Shown here piece by piece: positions 43,711-52,415 of a stretch of DNA of 64,000 nucleotides. Each line of letters starts with the position of its first letter. Positions within the stretch are counted from its first letter, which is position 1. Made by a program: the position numbers and the translations under genes. This DNA is from Amphritea balenae (GTDB lineage Bacteria > Pseudomonadota > Gammaproteobacteria > Pseudomonadales > Balneatricaceae): the NCBI RefSeq assembly GCF_003858655.1, contig NZ_RQXV01000001.1, positions 620,001-684,000 of the forward strand, given 5' to 3'. Under the pieces are notes generated by a model. The model had not been told where the DNA came from, did not search any database, and saw only the letters and a program-made list of their open reading frames with translations.

Positions 43711-44761
43711 AATTTTCAAACCTGCGAAGCTTCCGAATAACCTCCGCTGTACGATCACCGCTCTGCTGCCAAGACAGACAGCGCACCGATCCACCCAGTT
43801 TACAAACACCCTTTGCAGGCACTGGTATCACTGTCTTTTCGCTATTCTTAGCGATCAGTTTCATCACATCGTCGCTTTCGATATCACCGAAGTGAGGCAT
43901 ATAGATAAAGTTAGAGGTGACAGTGGCATTGAGATTGATACCGCAGGCACTGCCTACTGACAGTTCACTATCCCCTTCATCCCATTTAGCATCGACCTCG
44001 ATCAGTCGGATACCCGGGAAAGCACTTTTCAATTCATCCAGTACCCGGGTGCGAAAGGTCCCTTCGTAGCGGTTAACAAAGAGGGTATTTTCATCACTGA
44101 ACATCACCATGCCATCGCTGTGAGCCATCACCGGGTCATCGCCAGGAATAATGGCGACTTCGGTTGCCCCCAGGAGCTGTTTCAGGGCGGCGATCCCCTC
44201 TTTACGACTTAAGCGATTATCTTCCAGAAAACGTTCGGTGGTGATCACCCGACCGGCGTAGTTATCGACAATATTGCCGCCATCCAGTAACAATTTTTTA
44301 CTCTTATAACGCGCTTGATCAAAACCGATGCCAACCTGCTTGAGGAGATAATTAAAGTCTGCCTGAATCTCATCAGCTTCAGCGTAATTATTTTCAAAGG
44401 TCGCCGATGTATAGCGGAACTGAACAGGACGGTATGGATTAACGGTTGTGAAATCCCGCATCCAGATATGCTGCGGGTCGCTCTCTATCAGAATCTGCTC
44501 CGGTACTCTTCCGGTAAAATAAGGTCGGGTCTCAGCATCCACCAGGATCAGGATCTCATCATGCCCTAGCACCGCATTGGCATAGACGATATCGAATTCG
44601 ATAATGTCATCGAACACCTCCGCGTAATAGAGATCATCCTCTGTATCCACAATGGAAGGCGCAGCGATCACAATCAAGTCTTTCTGATCTGCTATCGCTG
44701 GCGATGTCGAAAAGAACAGTGCCATAAGCGCAACACAAAGCCTGTTTAGCATAAGATTCAT
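43709..44761 (-). CDS. Exported agmatine deiminase/peptidyl-arginine deiminase-like protein
   Basis: 350 residues from ATG 44761; the first ~24 residues form a signal peptide (MNLMLNRLCVALMALFFSTSPAIA), so it is periplasmic or secreted, unlike cytoplasmic AguA. Guanidine-modifying fold landmarks: DPQHIWMRDFTTVNP (substrate Asp), LDGGNIVDN, VMAHSDGMVMF (catalytic His-x-Asp), and GGSVRCLSWQ with the nucleophilic Cys. These residues are all present, so activity on an arginine- or agmatine-like group is likely. Substrate unknown. The ureohydrolase at 52416 is another guanidine enzyme, but not adjacent. Lies between two CTAG repeats. Confidence 0.85.
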   Translation of the reverse strand: MNLMLNRLCVALMALFFSTSPAIADQKDLIVIAAPSIVDTEDDLYYAEVFDDIIEFDIVYANAVLGHDEILILVDAETRPYFTGRVPEQILIESDPQHIWMRDFTTVNPYRPVQFRYTSATFENNYAEADEIQADFNYLLKQVGIGFDQARYKSKKLLLDGGNIVDNYAGRVITTERFLEDNRLSRKEGIAALKQLLGATEVAIIPGDDPVMAHSDGMVMFSDENTLFVNRYEGTFRTRVLDELKSAFPGIRLIEVDAKWDEGDSELSVGSACGINLNATVTSNFIYMPHFGDIESDDVMKLIAKNSEKTVIPVPAKGVCKLGGSVRCLSWQQSGDRTAEVIRKLRRFEN

Positions 44762-44813
44762 CAGGAGCTCACTAGTCGAGATAATCAAAAGCCGAACATT
44801 ACCTAATGTATAG

Positions 44814-44873
44814 CGCTTTTTCTAGCAAGTAACGGAGCCACTTCTAGCGATTCGAACTTGTTCGACGTTCTAA
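44814..44873. repeat. CTAG-flanked hairpin repeat, copy 3
   Basis: GCTTTTTCTAGCAAGTAACGG...CACTTCTAGC followed by CGAAC-TT-GTTCG hairpin and TTCTAAC. The CTTTT-CTAGC start is also seen in copy 2 and, less clearly, at about 49998. Confidence 0.5.
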
Positions 44874-44956
44874 CTCAAGCTAAGCGCTTCAGGCTATACT
44901 CTTCAACAGGTTAAGTATTTGGTCATTCTCCTAGCGATTCCATAGAAGGAACATCT

Positions 44957-46018
44957 ATGCTCTGGTTTACTCTGTTTTTTATCATCTCGCTGATCGCGCT
45001 TTGGGCTTTCATAAAGATCGCCGTCACCGGTGAAGACCTGTCACAATACGACACTCCGGTTGAGCCGTTGTTTTACGATAAGCCTGCGTCACCACCCCAC
45101 TTTGAACTTGAGAAACAGTTCACTAATGTAGATCCTACATTTGCCAAACTATCAAAACAGCAGCAACTGCTGGCAATGCGAAAAACCATGGATAAAGCGG
45201 GCCTGAGAGGTACAACAACCGCATCATTCATTAGTGCTGATGCAGCCCCGGTTGAGGGTGAATGGGTTATGACAGAAGACGCAGACCCGGATAAGCGATT
45301 GCTCTATATCCATGGCGGTGGCTTTATGATGGGTAGCCCCCAGAGCCATCGCATAATCACCAGTAAACTTGCCGAAATCAGCGGCGCTGCGGTGTTTGCA
45401 GTTAACTATCGTAAAATACCTGAGAATGCCCGTCTTGACTGTATCGAAGACTGCCAGGATATCTATCGCTGGCTGCTGGATAATGGCCCGCAGGTTGAAC
45501 AGCCGGTACGGCAACTTATAATTGCCGGCGATTCTGCGGGTGCTAACCTGTGCTTATCCCTGTTAGCCTGGATTCGCGAAAATCAGTTACCGGCACCCGC
45601 AGCCGCTATCGCACTCAGTCCGACAACTGACAGCACACTTTCCAGCCCCAGCATTATTAAGAATTTAAACCGCGATGCGATGTTACAAAACTTCTTTAAA
45701 CCGATTGTCCGCATCCCTAAAACCCTGCTGCTATTAACCAGTTGGATTAATGCCCAGGTTCGGCCTAATGATCCTGCTATATCACCGATTCATGGTGACC
45801 TTAGCGGGCTCCCTCCACTACTGATACAAGCCAGTGATTCTGAATGTCTGATCGATGATGCCCGACGCTATACCAACAAAGCACGCATCGCTGGTACTGA
45901 TGTAACCTTGCAGATATGGCGGGAAATGATGCACGACTGGCACCTGTTTGAACCCGAATTAGATGAAGCCAAAGATGCTTTTGAACAGATCCGTATATTT
46001 CTGAACAAGCATAGCTAA
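44957..46018 (+). CDS. Alpha/beta hydrolase of the hormone-sensitive-lipase type
   Basis: 353 residues. An N-terminal hydrophobic helix (MLWFTLFFIISLIALWAFIKIAV) suggests a membrane anchor. Oxyanion-hole motif HGGGFMMGS, nucleophile GDSAGANL, acid residue in SDSECLIDD and catalytic His in MMHDWHLFEPE identify the HSL/acetyl-esterase family. Likely hydrolyses short-chain esters; natural substrate unknown. Start supported by AGAAGGAACATCT before ATG 44957. No operon partner; followed by a REP-like doublet. Confidence 0.92.
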   Translation: MLWFTLFFIISLIALWAFIKIAVTGEDLSQYDTPVEPLFYDKPASPPHFELEKQFTNVDPTFAKLSKQQQLLAMRKTMDKAGLRGTTTASFISADAAPVEGEWVMTEDADPDKRLLYIHGGGFMMGSPQSHRIITSKLAEISGAAVFAVNYRKIPENARLDCIEDCQDIYRWLLDNGPQVEQPVRQLIIAGDSAGANLCLSLLAWIRENQLPAPAAAIALSPTTDSTLSSPSIIKNLNRDAMLQNFFKPIVRIPKTLLLLTSWINAQVRPNDPAISPIHGDLSGLPPLLIQASDSECLIDDARRYTNKARIAGTDVTLQIWREMMHDWHLFEPELDEAKDAFEQIRIFLNKHS

Positions 46019-46034
46019 TCAGTTACCAGATCAA

Positions 46035-46112
46035 GGGGGTCAGAGTTGTAGAGCGAACTATAAGACGGGGACGGGGACAAGCTCATCTCAACTTTAATTT
46101 TACTCTGACCCA
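46035..46112. repeat. REP-like doublet (GGGTCAGAGT arms)
   Basis: GGGTCAGAGT (46037-46046) and ACTCTGACCC (46102-46111) form perfect 10-bp inverted arms about 55 bases apart, with GACGGGGACGGGGAC between. Same core as 41809-41865. Lies 16 bases after the esterase stop, a usual place for REP elements. Confidence 0.7.
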
Positions 46113-46122
46113 CTTATACCAC

Positions 46123-46188
46123 TTACAAGCTATCCTGCCCTTCTTCGATTGCTACCTCAATATCTTCCATTTCTTCGTTAGAGAGCAT
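46123..46188 (-). CDS. Possible 21-residue acidic peptide
   Basis: ATG at 46188 preceded by AAGGTGGGAAT; reads MLSNEEMEDIEVAIEEGQDSL. Very acidic, no homology recognised. The ribosome site is good, but the length is within chance; an alternative is that it is the head of a gene cut by the REP doublet. Confidence 0.25.
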   Translation of the reverse strand: MLSNEEMEDIEVAIEEGQDSL

Positions 46189-46352
46189 ATTCCCACCTTT
46201 TTATAGAATGTTAAGTGACTGAAAAGCTGTAATGCCAATAACCAGGCATTCATTATCGACCAGTCAGAATTTTCAGGCCGAACAATACGAGAAAGGTTGA
46301 GCTAAAAGAATCCCCACAAAAGGGCAGTTCGAGTGTTGATGGAATCAGAGCG

Positions 46353-46366
46353 TTGATACAGATCAA
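46353..46366. promoter_or_regulatory. Perfect FNR/Anr box
   Basis: TTGATACAGATCAA matches the palindrome TTGATnnnnATCAA exactly. On the plus strand CATACT (46384-46389) lies at the distance expected for a -10 of an FNR-activated promoter, but no gene follows on that strand before the convergent LysR gene. On the minus strand the 21-residue frame is about 165 bases away. Confidence 0.6.
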
Positions 46367-46512
46367 CGGACATGAATATGAGTCATACTAGTCTCATATT
46401 AATAAAGACTTATGCATTTTTTCTCGTAAGCAACAAAGGTCAGCTAGCCTGAGGCACCGTCACGATCAGCCAGCTTACTCAGGGGTCTGGTAAACTAAGC
46501 GAAGCAATTTAT

Positions 46513-47412
46513 TCAGCGGCTTAATGCTCCCCTAACTGCATCAAGACACACACTGACACTCAGCGGCAGATTCTGACTATAAGGATGGAGTGCATAAACC
46601 GGATTCACCGGAAGCAGATAATCGGGAAAGACCGGTTGTACTTGCGGTTGGAGATTATCTATCAGAAAGTCTGGAATAATCCCGACTCCGGCCCCCGATT
46701 GAATCAGGGTCAGGCAGGTATAAAATGAATCGGCTTTACAGCGAGCCTGCGCTACATAGCGAATGATCTTGTGTTTAGTTTTTCCCGGGTTATTTGTTTC
46801 TATACGCCTGAACTCATGAGCTATCTGGCTCGCCTGCCAGGTATTGGCAATATAAGGTGCTTGGTCAATGCCTCCCAACTCAATATCTGCCCGCTCAATC
46901 AGTGCCGGGCTGGCGCACAGCTGATCTCGGAATTCACCTATACGCTTCTGCTTCAGGCTACTGTCATTCGAGGGGCCTACTCTGATCGCCAGATCAATAT
47001 CATTCGCCATCAGGTCTAACGGGTGATCATTGCTGATCAGTTCAGGTTCGAGCAGCGGGTACTGTTGCATCAGTTTGCCGATAGCAGGAGCGATCAAAGT
47101 GTCCATCAGTGCATTAGGTGCAGTAATGCGCACTAACCCCTGTGGCACCTGCAAAGTATTCTGAGCCTGTTGCCAGGCTGAATCGGCTATCTCATTCAGC
47201 TTCTTACATTGTTGAAAAAAAGCATCCCCCGCCGGGGTCAGGCTTTGCCGACGCGTAGTGCGCTTGAGTAATGTGATACCCAATTCCTGCTCTAAGGTTT
47301 TAAGATGCTGACTCACAACCGACTTAGACAACTGCAGCGATTCAGCGGCAGTAGTGATCGACCCGGTTTCAACAATATGGGCAAAGACTGACATATGACG
47401 AAGTTGGTTCAT
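46513..47412 (-). CDS. LysR-family regulator
   Basis: 299 residues. N-terminal winged HTH (FAHIVETGSITTAAESLQLSKSVVSQHLKTLEQELGITLLKRTTRRQSLTPAG) and C-terminal periplasmic-binding-like domain (LDTLIAPAIGKLMQQYPLLEPELISNDHPLDLMANDIDLAIRVG). Belongs to the subgroup with DLAIRVG, common for regulators of nearby single enzymes. Divergent from the NTF2-like gene at 47560 with a 147-base gap, so that gene is the likely target. Confidence 0.93.
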   Translation of the reverse strand: MNQLRHMSVFAHIVETGSITTAAESLQLSKSVVSQHLKTLEQELGITLLKRTTRRQSLTPAGDAFFQQCKKLNEIADSAWQQAQNTLQVPQGLVRITAPNALMDTLIAPAIGKLMQQYPLLEPELISNDHPLDLMANDIDLAIRVGPSNDSSLKQKRIGEFRDQLCASPALIERADIELGGIDQAPYIANTWQASQIAHEFRRIETNNPGKTKHKIIRYVAQARCKADSFYTCLTLIQSGAGVGIIPDFLIDNLQPQVQPVFPDYLLPVNPVYALHPYSQNLPLSVSVCLDAVRGALSR

Positions 47413-47559
47413 TACATTTACCTAAAATGACCCGCAATTATTGTCCGTAAAAACAGAACATTAAATTCTAATACCTTTGTTTTTCTACCTCAATATTATC
47501 TTTACTCTCTGCTTATCAATTCAATAATCGCAGAGCTTAAGCTTGCAGAGGAATTCAGA

Positions 47560-47934
47560 ATGTCAGATCAAAAACTATTAGCAAAATGTCAGGCCGGTAT
47601 TAACGCATGGCAGCAAGCCTTTAATCAGCAGGATGCCATAGGCTGCGCTGTCCGCTACACGGCAGATTCCGTTATGAATGCCCGCCCTTTTGGTACTTTC
47701 AAAGGGCGTCAGGAAATTCAGGCTTTCTGGCAGGATATTATGGATAAGGGCTTTACCGATGTGGAGTACACAGATGTTAACTGGGAAGCTGCAGAAGATC
47801 AGGGCTATATACTCAGTTCAAGCTGGACCATGAACAAAGCCTTTGGCGTAGTACACAGAGAACACTGGATCATCGAAGAAGATGGCGAAGCTCGCTTACT
47901 CACCGATGATTTCGAAGTACAGGGCGAACGCTAG
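47560..47934 (+). CDS. NTF2/SnoaL-like small protein
   Basis: 124 residues, cystatin-like NTF2 fold: N-terminal helix (GINAWQQAFNQQDAIGCAVRYTADSVMNARPFGTFKGRQEIQAFWQDIM), then strands ending WIIEEDGEARLLTDDFEVQGE. Relatives are isomerases, dehydratases or binding proteins for small molecules; no catalytic set can be assigned. AGAGGA eight bases before ATG 47560. Single gene ending at a terminator; divergent LysR gene suggests inducible expression. Confidence 0.85.
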   Translation: MSDQKLLAKCQAGINAWQQAFNQQDAIGCAVRYTADSVMNARPFGTFKGRQEIQAFWQDIMDKGFTDVEYTDVNWEAAEDQGYILSSSWTMNKAFGVVHREHWIIEEDGEARLLTDDFEVQGER

Positions 47935-48046
47935 TCCGATATCAATAAAGGCATAATGATAGCGGCATAATGATTGCGGCATAGTCATCCTGGGTTACAT
48001 TCAGTTACCCGATATTGCCTGAAGCTCCCATAAAAAAGCACCCACA

Positions 48047-48072
48047 AAAAAACCGCCCAACGGCGGTTTTTT
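48047..48072. terminator. Terminator after NTF2-like gene
   Basis: Stem AAAAACCGCC / GGCGGTTTTT with loop CAAC; symmetric, so it may serve both the NTF2-like gene and the convergent lipoprotein gene ending at 48175. Confidence 0.85.
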
Positions 48073-48174
48073 AAAAGCTATCTTACGAATAGCATGAAGC
48101 TTACCTTAGATTCTCACAAGCGGCGAAAACCACATTCCAGCCAAAGGCGTTTGCTCTACTGGATTAATATCAGA

Positions 48175-48789
48175 TTACTTGGCGAAGAACGATTCTACCG
48201 CTGTTTGTAGCGCTGCTGGATAGGTAACTCCCGGAAAAGCAGATCCGTACGGCTTATGCTCAACATAATATGTATTACCGTTTTTATTAAAGGTGTAGCC
48301 AAACTCTTCCGGCGTAGCGACTGTCACAGTACGATCAATTACTTTAGACGGCGCAAAGCTGGCATTAGTAATACGACGGACAGTACTGCCTTTGTCGTCT
48401 TTGACAACGGCATAATCACCGTGGGCAAAACCTTTAGGCTTGCTACCACTATCGGTTACCGCATTGATAGAGGAAACTAAACTGTCCTGATTGAACGTAC
48501 CTTTTGTATAATCGCTCATACCGATGAACATGAATTTCTTTTCGCTGTACTGAGCTGAGCTGATAGTCCCTTTAGATATATTACTGTCACCGATCAGGTT
48601 GGCTGATTTATCGCTTTTGCCATCAGTCTGTAGGTAAACAGCAGTAGTTGCCCATGGAGAGCCTGCTTTCAATACCTGATTAACTGTCATCTTATCGCCT
48701 TGTTCGGCGATGGCGCAGCCTGACGTTACAACTAATGCTGCTGCGATACAGGCATACTTTTTGGCTAGTGTCTTAACTGTGTTTTTCAT
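48175..48789 (-). CDS. DUF4822-like lipoprotein
   Basis: 204 residues from ATG 48789; GTGAG eight bases before. Lipoprotein signal KYACIAAALVVTSGC with lipobox VTSGC. The mature part resembles DUF4822: SPWATTAVYLQTDGK near the start, a middle FMFIGMSDYTKGTF, VRRITNASFAPSKVIDRTVTVATPEEFGYTFNKNGNTYYVEHKPY toward the end. Such proteins are mostly of unknown role in cell envelope. Single gene. Confidence 0.7.
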   Translation of the reverse strand: MKNTVKTLAKKYACIAAALVVTSGCAIAEQGDKMTVNQVLKAGSPWATTAVYLQTDGKSDKSANLIGDSNISKGTISSAQYSEKKFMFIGMSDYTKGTFNQDSLVSSINAVTDSGSKPKGFAHGDYAVVKDDKGSTVRRITNASFAPSKVIDRTVTVATPEEFGYTFNKNGNTYYVEHKPYGSAFPGVTYPAALQTAVESFFAK

Positions 48790-48940
48790 TTTATTCTCAC
48801 TCAAGCAATGGATATATTTCAGTGAAGCAAATATAACCTGCGTACATTGCTTGAGAATTTCCCCAACATTACAAAACTGTAAGGTTGGGGAAAGAATTAA
48901 GATTTACAGTGCTATCTGGTTAATGGAAAAGCCAGGCCGA

Positions 48941-49849
48941 CTAACAGCGCAAAAGACTACTACCCTGCCCACCTTCGGCCACCAGCCGCTGAGCTATCTG
49001 GTTAAGTACCGGCCAGCGATCATCACACCAGTCCGGCGCCAATAGTGTTGGTTTGCGGGCTGTTGCAGAGACCCTGTGCATCACGACGTCCCACGGCGTC
49101 TGTTGAATCATTCTGGCTGCCACATCGACATAGTCTTGCTGTGCAATGGCCTGGATTTCCCCATGTTTCCACTGTCGGGCCATCTGACTCCCCCTGACAA
49201 TATGCAACGGATGCAGCTTTAAGCCTTCGCAGCCCAGGTCTAATACTCTATCGAGAGTAATCAGGCTATCAGTTGGCTCTTCGCCGGGCAGACCTATAAT
49301 CAAGTGCGTACAGATTTTCAGACCCCGCTGATGTGCCCGCGTCACAGCATCCACATAAGCGTCAAAGTGATGCCCTCGATTGATCAGGTCCAGAGTTTTA
49401 TCAAATGAGGATTGCAGGCCAAGTTCTAACCAGACTTCGTAGCCCTGTTGCTGATACTCCGCCAGAAGATCCAGTGTGGCATCAGGAACGCAGTCGGGTC
49501 GGGTGCCGACACAAAGTCCAACAATATCGGTGGTGGTCAGCGCTTCTTCATAAAGGCGCCGCAGCTCTTCAACTTCCGCATAGGTATTGGTGTAGGTCTG
49601 AAAGTAAGCCAGATAGCGTTTAGCCCGCATACCCGGTTTACTATTTTCCAGCTGCTCTCGAATACTCAGTTGAGAACCGGTTTTACTACTGAATGAGGCG
49701 TTATTGCAGAAGGTACAGCCTCCCAGCCCGGAAGTACCATCTCGGTTCGGACAGGTAAAAGAGGCATTGATGGTCAGCTTATGAACCTTCTCACCAAAGC
49801 GTGATTTCAGATCCCTGCCTAAGCCATTTATATGTTCATATAACTGCAT
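48941..49849 (-). CDS. yhcC: TIGR01212-type radical SAM protein (YhcC family)
   Basis: 302 residues. Radical SAM cluster Cys in INASFTCPNRDGTSGLGGCTFCNNASFSS (three Cys, the first spaced wider than CxxxC, as in this family). Later blocks VGLCVGTRPDCVPDATLDLLAEYQQQGYEVWLELGLQSS, HLIIGLPGEEPTDSL and GLKLHPLHIVRGSQMA. Function not established; thought to modify RNA or protein. An imperfect FNR-like palindrome TTGATATTAATCAG (49916-49929) lies 67 bases upstream of the start. Confidence 0.93.
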   Translation of the reverse strand: MQLYEHINGLGRDLKSRFGEKVHKLTINASFTCPNRDGTSGLGGCTFCNNASFSSKTGSQLSIREQLENSKPGMRAKRYLAYFQTYTNTYAEVEELRRLYEEALTTTDIVGLCVGTRPDCVPDATLDLLAEYQQQGYEVWLELGLQSSFDKTLDLINRGHHFDAYVDAVTRAHQRGLKICTHLIIGLPGEEPTDSLITLDRVLDLGCEGLKLHPLHIVRGSQMARQWKHGEIQAIAQQDYVDVAARMIQQTPWDVVMHRVSATARKPTLLAPDWCDDRWPVLNQIAQRLVAEGGQGSSLLRC

Positions 49850-50229
49850 ATAACACCCACATACTCTGCCAACGTTTAAAGGTGAAACATCATAGGCATC
49901 TGTGAATTAATAGCGTTGATATTAATCAGAACGGGAATAAATCAATGTCAGCCAAACCTTATAAAACGGACTTTACTCTTCTCTGATAAATACAGGAAAC
50001 AAGGCTTTACGCTTTTCTAGCTACCAACGTTCTGACCAGTATCGAAACCGCAATCAGGCTGCCTGGCAAAGTCTGTTTCCGTTTATAGTTTCCAATCTAA
50101 GCAACTAAACAGCAGAATGTTTGCATTTATTCACATCAACATTTAACGCAGGATAATTCCAGACTTGTCATACAGGGCAGTAGTCCGCCGCAGGTCTCTG
50201 GTGATAAACACAACTACACTGAGGTTGAT
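49850..50229. other. Intergenic region upstream of TRAP binding protein
   Basis: Contains an imperfect FNR-like site at 49916-49929 and a CTTTACGCTTTTCTAGC sequence (about 49996-50012) resembling the start of the CTAG repeats. No small gene recognised. Confidence 0.35.
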
Positions 50230-51240
50230 ATGAAATATAAAAATAATAATGCCATCGCGTTATCCCTGACCGCAGCACTTCTGGTAGGTAGCAGTAGTGG
50301 CTTCGCTGCAACAACCTGGAAGATCGCAGGCGGGGATTCTGAAGGTAGCTCACAACACGCATTCGGACTGAAGTTTGTGGAGCAACTGGAAGCTAATACT
50401 GACAGCGAATTCAGTGGCCAGTTGTTCATGAGTAGTCAGTTGGGCAGCGAGCAGGATACTGTTGTTGAAGCAGGCCTTGGCACGCTGGACTTTTCAATTC
50501 TGGCAATTAATAACGTCACACCATTTTCACCGACCGTTGGTGTCTTTACCCTGCCTTACGTGATTCAGAGCCTGGAAGAAGCCGAACTCCTAACTCAGGG
50601 TGAAGTTGGGGCCGAACTGGTTGAAAACACTGTAAATGATGCCGGTGTTCGAATTGTTGGCTGGGCCTATACCGGCTTCCGGGTATTAACAAACTCCAAG
50701 CAACCTATCGAGACATTAGAAGATCTGCAGCAGGTCATTGTTCGGGTACCGAAGAATGAGATCATGATTGATACTTATAAGGCCTGGGGGGGAAATCCAA
50801 CTCCTATGGCCTGGTCGGAAACCTTTACTGCGTTACAGCAGGGTGTCGTTGATGGCCAGGACAACCCTTATGTTACAGTCGACGCTATGAAATTCGACAC
50901 CGTTCAAAAATATGTGACCAATATTCGCTATATCTTCTCTATCGAGCCGTTGATCATGAGCGAAAGCGTTTATCAGGCACAAACACCTGAAATACAACAG
51001 GCAATTATTGCCGCAGGCAAAGTCGCTACCAAGCATAGCGCAGAGTTCCTCACCGCTAATGAGGCACGGATTAAGCAGCAACTTATCGAAAAAGGCATGG
51101 TAATAAACGATCCGGCAAACGGTGAAAAAGAGTGGATAGAAAAGGCGACCACCGCGGTATGGCCAAAACACTACGACAGCATTGGTGGTAAGGATAAACT
51201 CAACCGCATCCTACGCCTGCTTGGTCGGGACGAAGTTTAA
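50230..51240 (+). CDS. TRAP transporter solute-binding protein (DctP family), orphan
   Basis: 336 residues. Signal peptide MKYKNNNAIALSLTAALLVGSSSGFA. DctP-type features: LGSEQDTVVEAGLGTLDFSILAINNVTPFSPTVGVFTLPYVIQS, then the Arg-containing carboxylate site VIVRVPKNEIMIDTYKAWGGNPTPMAWSETFTALQQGVVDGQDNP. Binds organic acids or related solutes in the periplasm. No DctQ or DctM membrane genes lie next to it, so it must share a transporter encoded elsewhere or act as a sensor. Followed by a terminator, a LysR gene and a ureohydrolase gene, all on the same strand. Confidence 0.93.
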   Translation: MKYKNNNAIALSLTAALLVGSSSGFAATTWKIAGGDSEGSSQHAFGLKFVEQLEANTDSEFSGQLFMSSQLGSEQDTVVEAGLGTLDFSILAINNVTPFSPTVGVFTLPYVIQSLEEAELLTQGEVGAELVENTVNDAGVRIVGWAYTGFRVLTNSKQPIETLEDLQQVIVRVPKNEIMIDTYKAWGGNPTPMAWSETFTALQQGVVDGQDNPYVTVDAMKFDTVQKYVTNIRYIFSIEPLIMSESVYQAQTPEIQQAIIAAGKVATKHSAEFLTANEARIKQQLIEKGMVINDPANGEKEWIEKATTAVWPKHYDSIGGKDKLNRILRLLGRDEV

Positions 51241-51282
51241 GTCGACTGCTAGCTTCTATACTAAATAACCATTTCTGAGTTA

Positions 51283-51312
51283 CCTTGCAGGCTATGCCTG
51301 CAGGGCTTTTTT
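51283..51312 (+). terminator. Terminator of the TRAP binding-protein gene
   Basis: Ten-pair stem around TTGCAGGC / GCCTGCAG (one G-T pair), loop TAT, then six T. Lies 43 bases after the stop. Confidence 0.85.
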
Positions 51313-51353
51313 CGGTTAACCTGAAGATTATCCAGTCATCAGAAGTACTACCT

Positions 51354-52280
51354 ATGAAACGATCCAGCCTCTCAGGTCAGATTGCCGATATCGATCTGAA
51401 ACTACTACGCATCTTTAAAACGGTAGTAGAATGCGGCGGGTTTTCTGCCGCTGAAGTCGAACTTAATATTGGCCGTTCCGCTATCAGCCGACAGATGTCC
51501 GACTTAGAAACCCGACTGGACATGCACCTGTGTCAGCGAGGTCGTTCCGGCTTTCAGCTGACTGAACATGGCCGACTGGTTTATGAAGCGACGCAGGAGC
51601 TGTTGGTTGATCTGGAGAAGTTCCGGGCGAATGTTAATGCTGTCCACAGTCGCCTGATTGGCGAACTGACGCTGGGACTGACCGATAATATGCTCACCGA
51701 TCCCAACTCACCGGTGGTTGATGTACTGGGAGCTTTCCATCAGCAGGAGCCTGAGGTCAAAATCAATCTACAGGTAGCCGCACCTAATGAGGTCGAGCGG
51801 GCTGTTATAGAGGGTCGATTTAATATCGGTATAGTGCCCCAGCATCATGAACTACCAGGGTTAGAGTACTATGACCTGTACCATGAAACATCGCTATTCT
51901 ACTGTGGCCACAATCATCCCTTATTCAACACTCCGGCAGCCCGGCTCAGCCTAAATACTATCAGCCAGTATGACTTTATTGCGCCTGGTTACACCCATTC
52001 GGTCATGCTAAAGGAGCAATTCCCTCAACTAAAGGCCTGCGCCACCTCTTATCAGGTGGAAGGGATTGCAACCCTGATTCTCAGCGGCCAGTACGTTGGC
52101 TTTTTGCCAAAGCATTACGCTGCACTCTGGCATGATAAACAGTTAATACGAGCTCTGCTGCCTGATACACTCAGCTATCAGGTACCCTTTAAAATCATTG
52201 TCCGACGGGACTCCCGTCCTAACTTGTTACGTCTGGCACTACTCAAAGCCTTTAAAGAATCTGATATTACGCCACTTTAA
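51354..52280 (+). CDS. LysR-family regulator
   Basis: 308 residues from ATG 51354; upstream frame runs through the terminator and is rejected. HTH: LKLLRIFKTVVECGGFSAAEVELNIGRSAISRQMSDLETRLDMHLCQRGRSGFQLTEHG. Effector domain from ~90. Lies 135 bases before the ureohydrolase gene on the same strand; LysR proteins next to guanidinobutyrase or guanidinopropionase genes in Pseudomonas activate them, so a similar role is likely (inference). Confidence 0.92.
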   Translation: MKRSSLSGQIADIDLKLLRIFKTVVECGGFSAAEVELNIGRSAISRQMSDLETRLDMHLCQRGRSGFQLTEHGRLVYEATQELLVDLEKFRANVNAVHSRLIGELTLGLTDNMLTDPNSPVVDVLGAFHQQEPEVKINLQVAAPNEVERAVIEGRFNIGIVPQHHELPGLEYYDLYHETSLFYCGHNHPLFNTPAARLSLNTISQYDFIAPGYTHSVMLKEQFPQLKACATSYQVEGIATLILSGQYVGFLPKHYAALWHDKQLIRALLPDTLSYQVPFKIIVRRDSRPNLLRLALLKAFKESDITPL

Positions 52281-52415
52281 AGAGCCCTTAAAAAGGACCT
52301 GACTCGTAGATAGATTCAGTTTCCTTTTCAGGCAACTTTACCTGCTATATTTGCCATTTATTGCACACACCTCACAGCATAAAGTAAACCTTTATCACTC
52401 TGTTGAGGTACCGAT

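Noticed and set aside
49916-49929. FNR box upstream of yhcC
   Set aside because: TTGATATTAATCAG has a mismatch to the consensus; kept only as a note, not as a regulatory feature.
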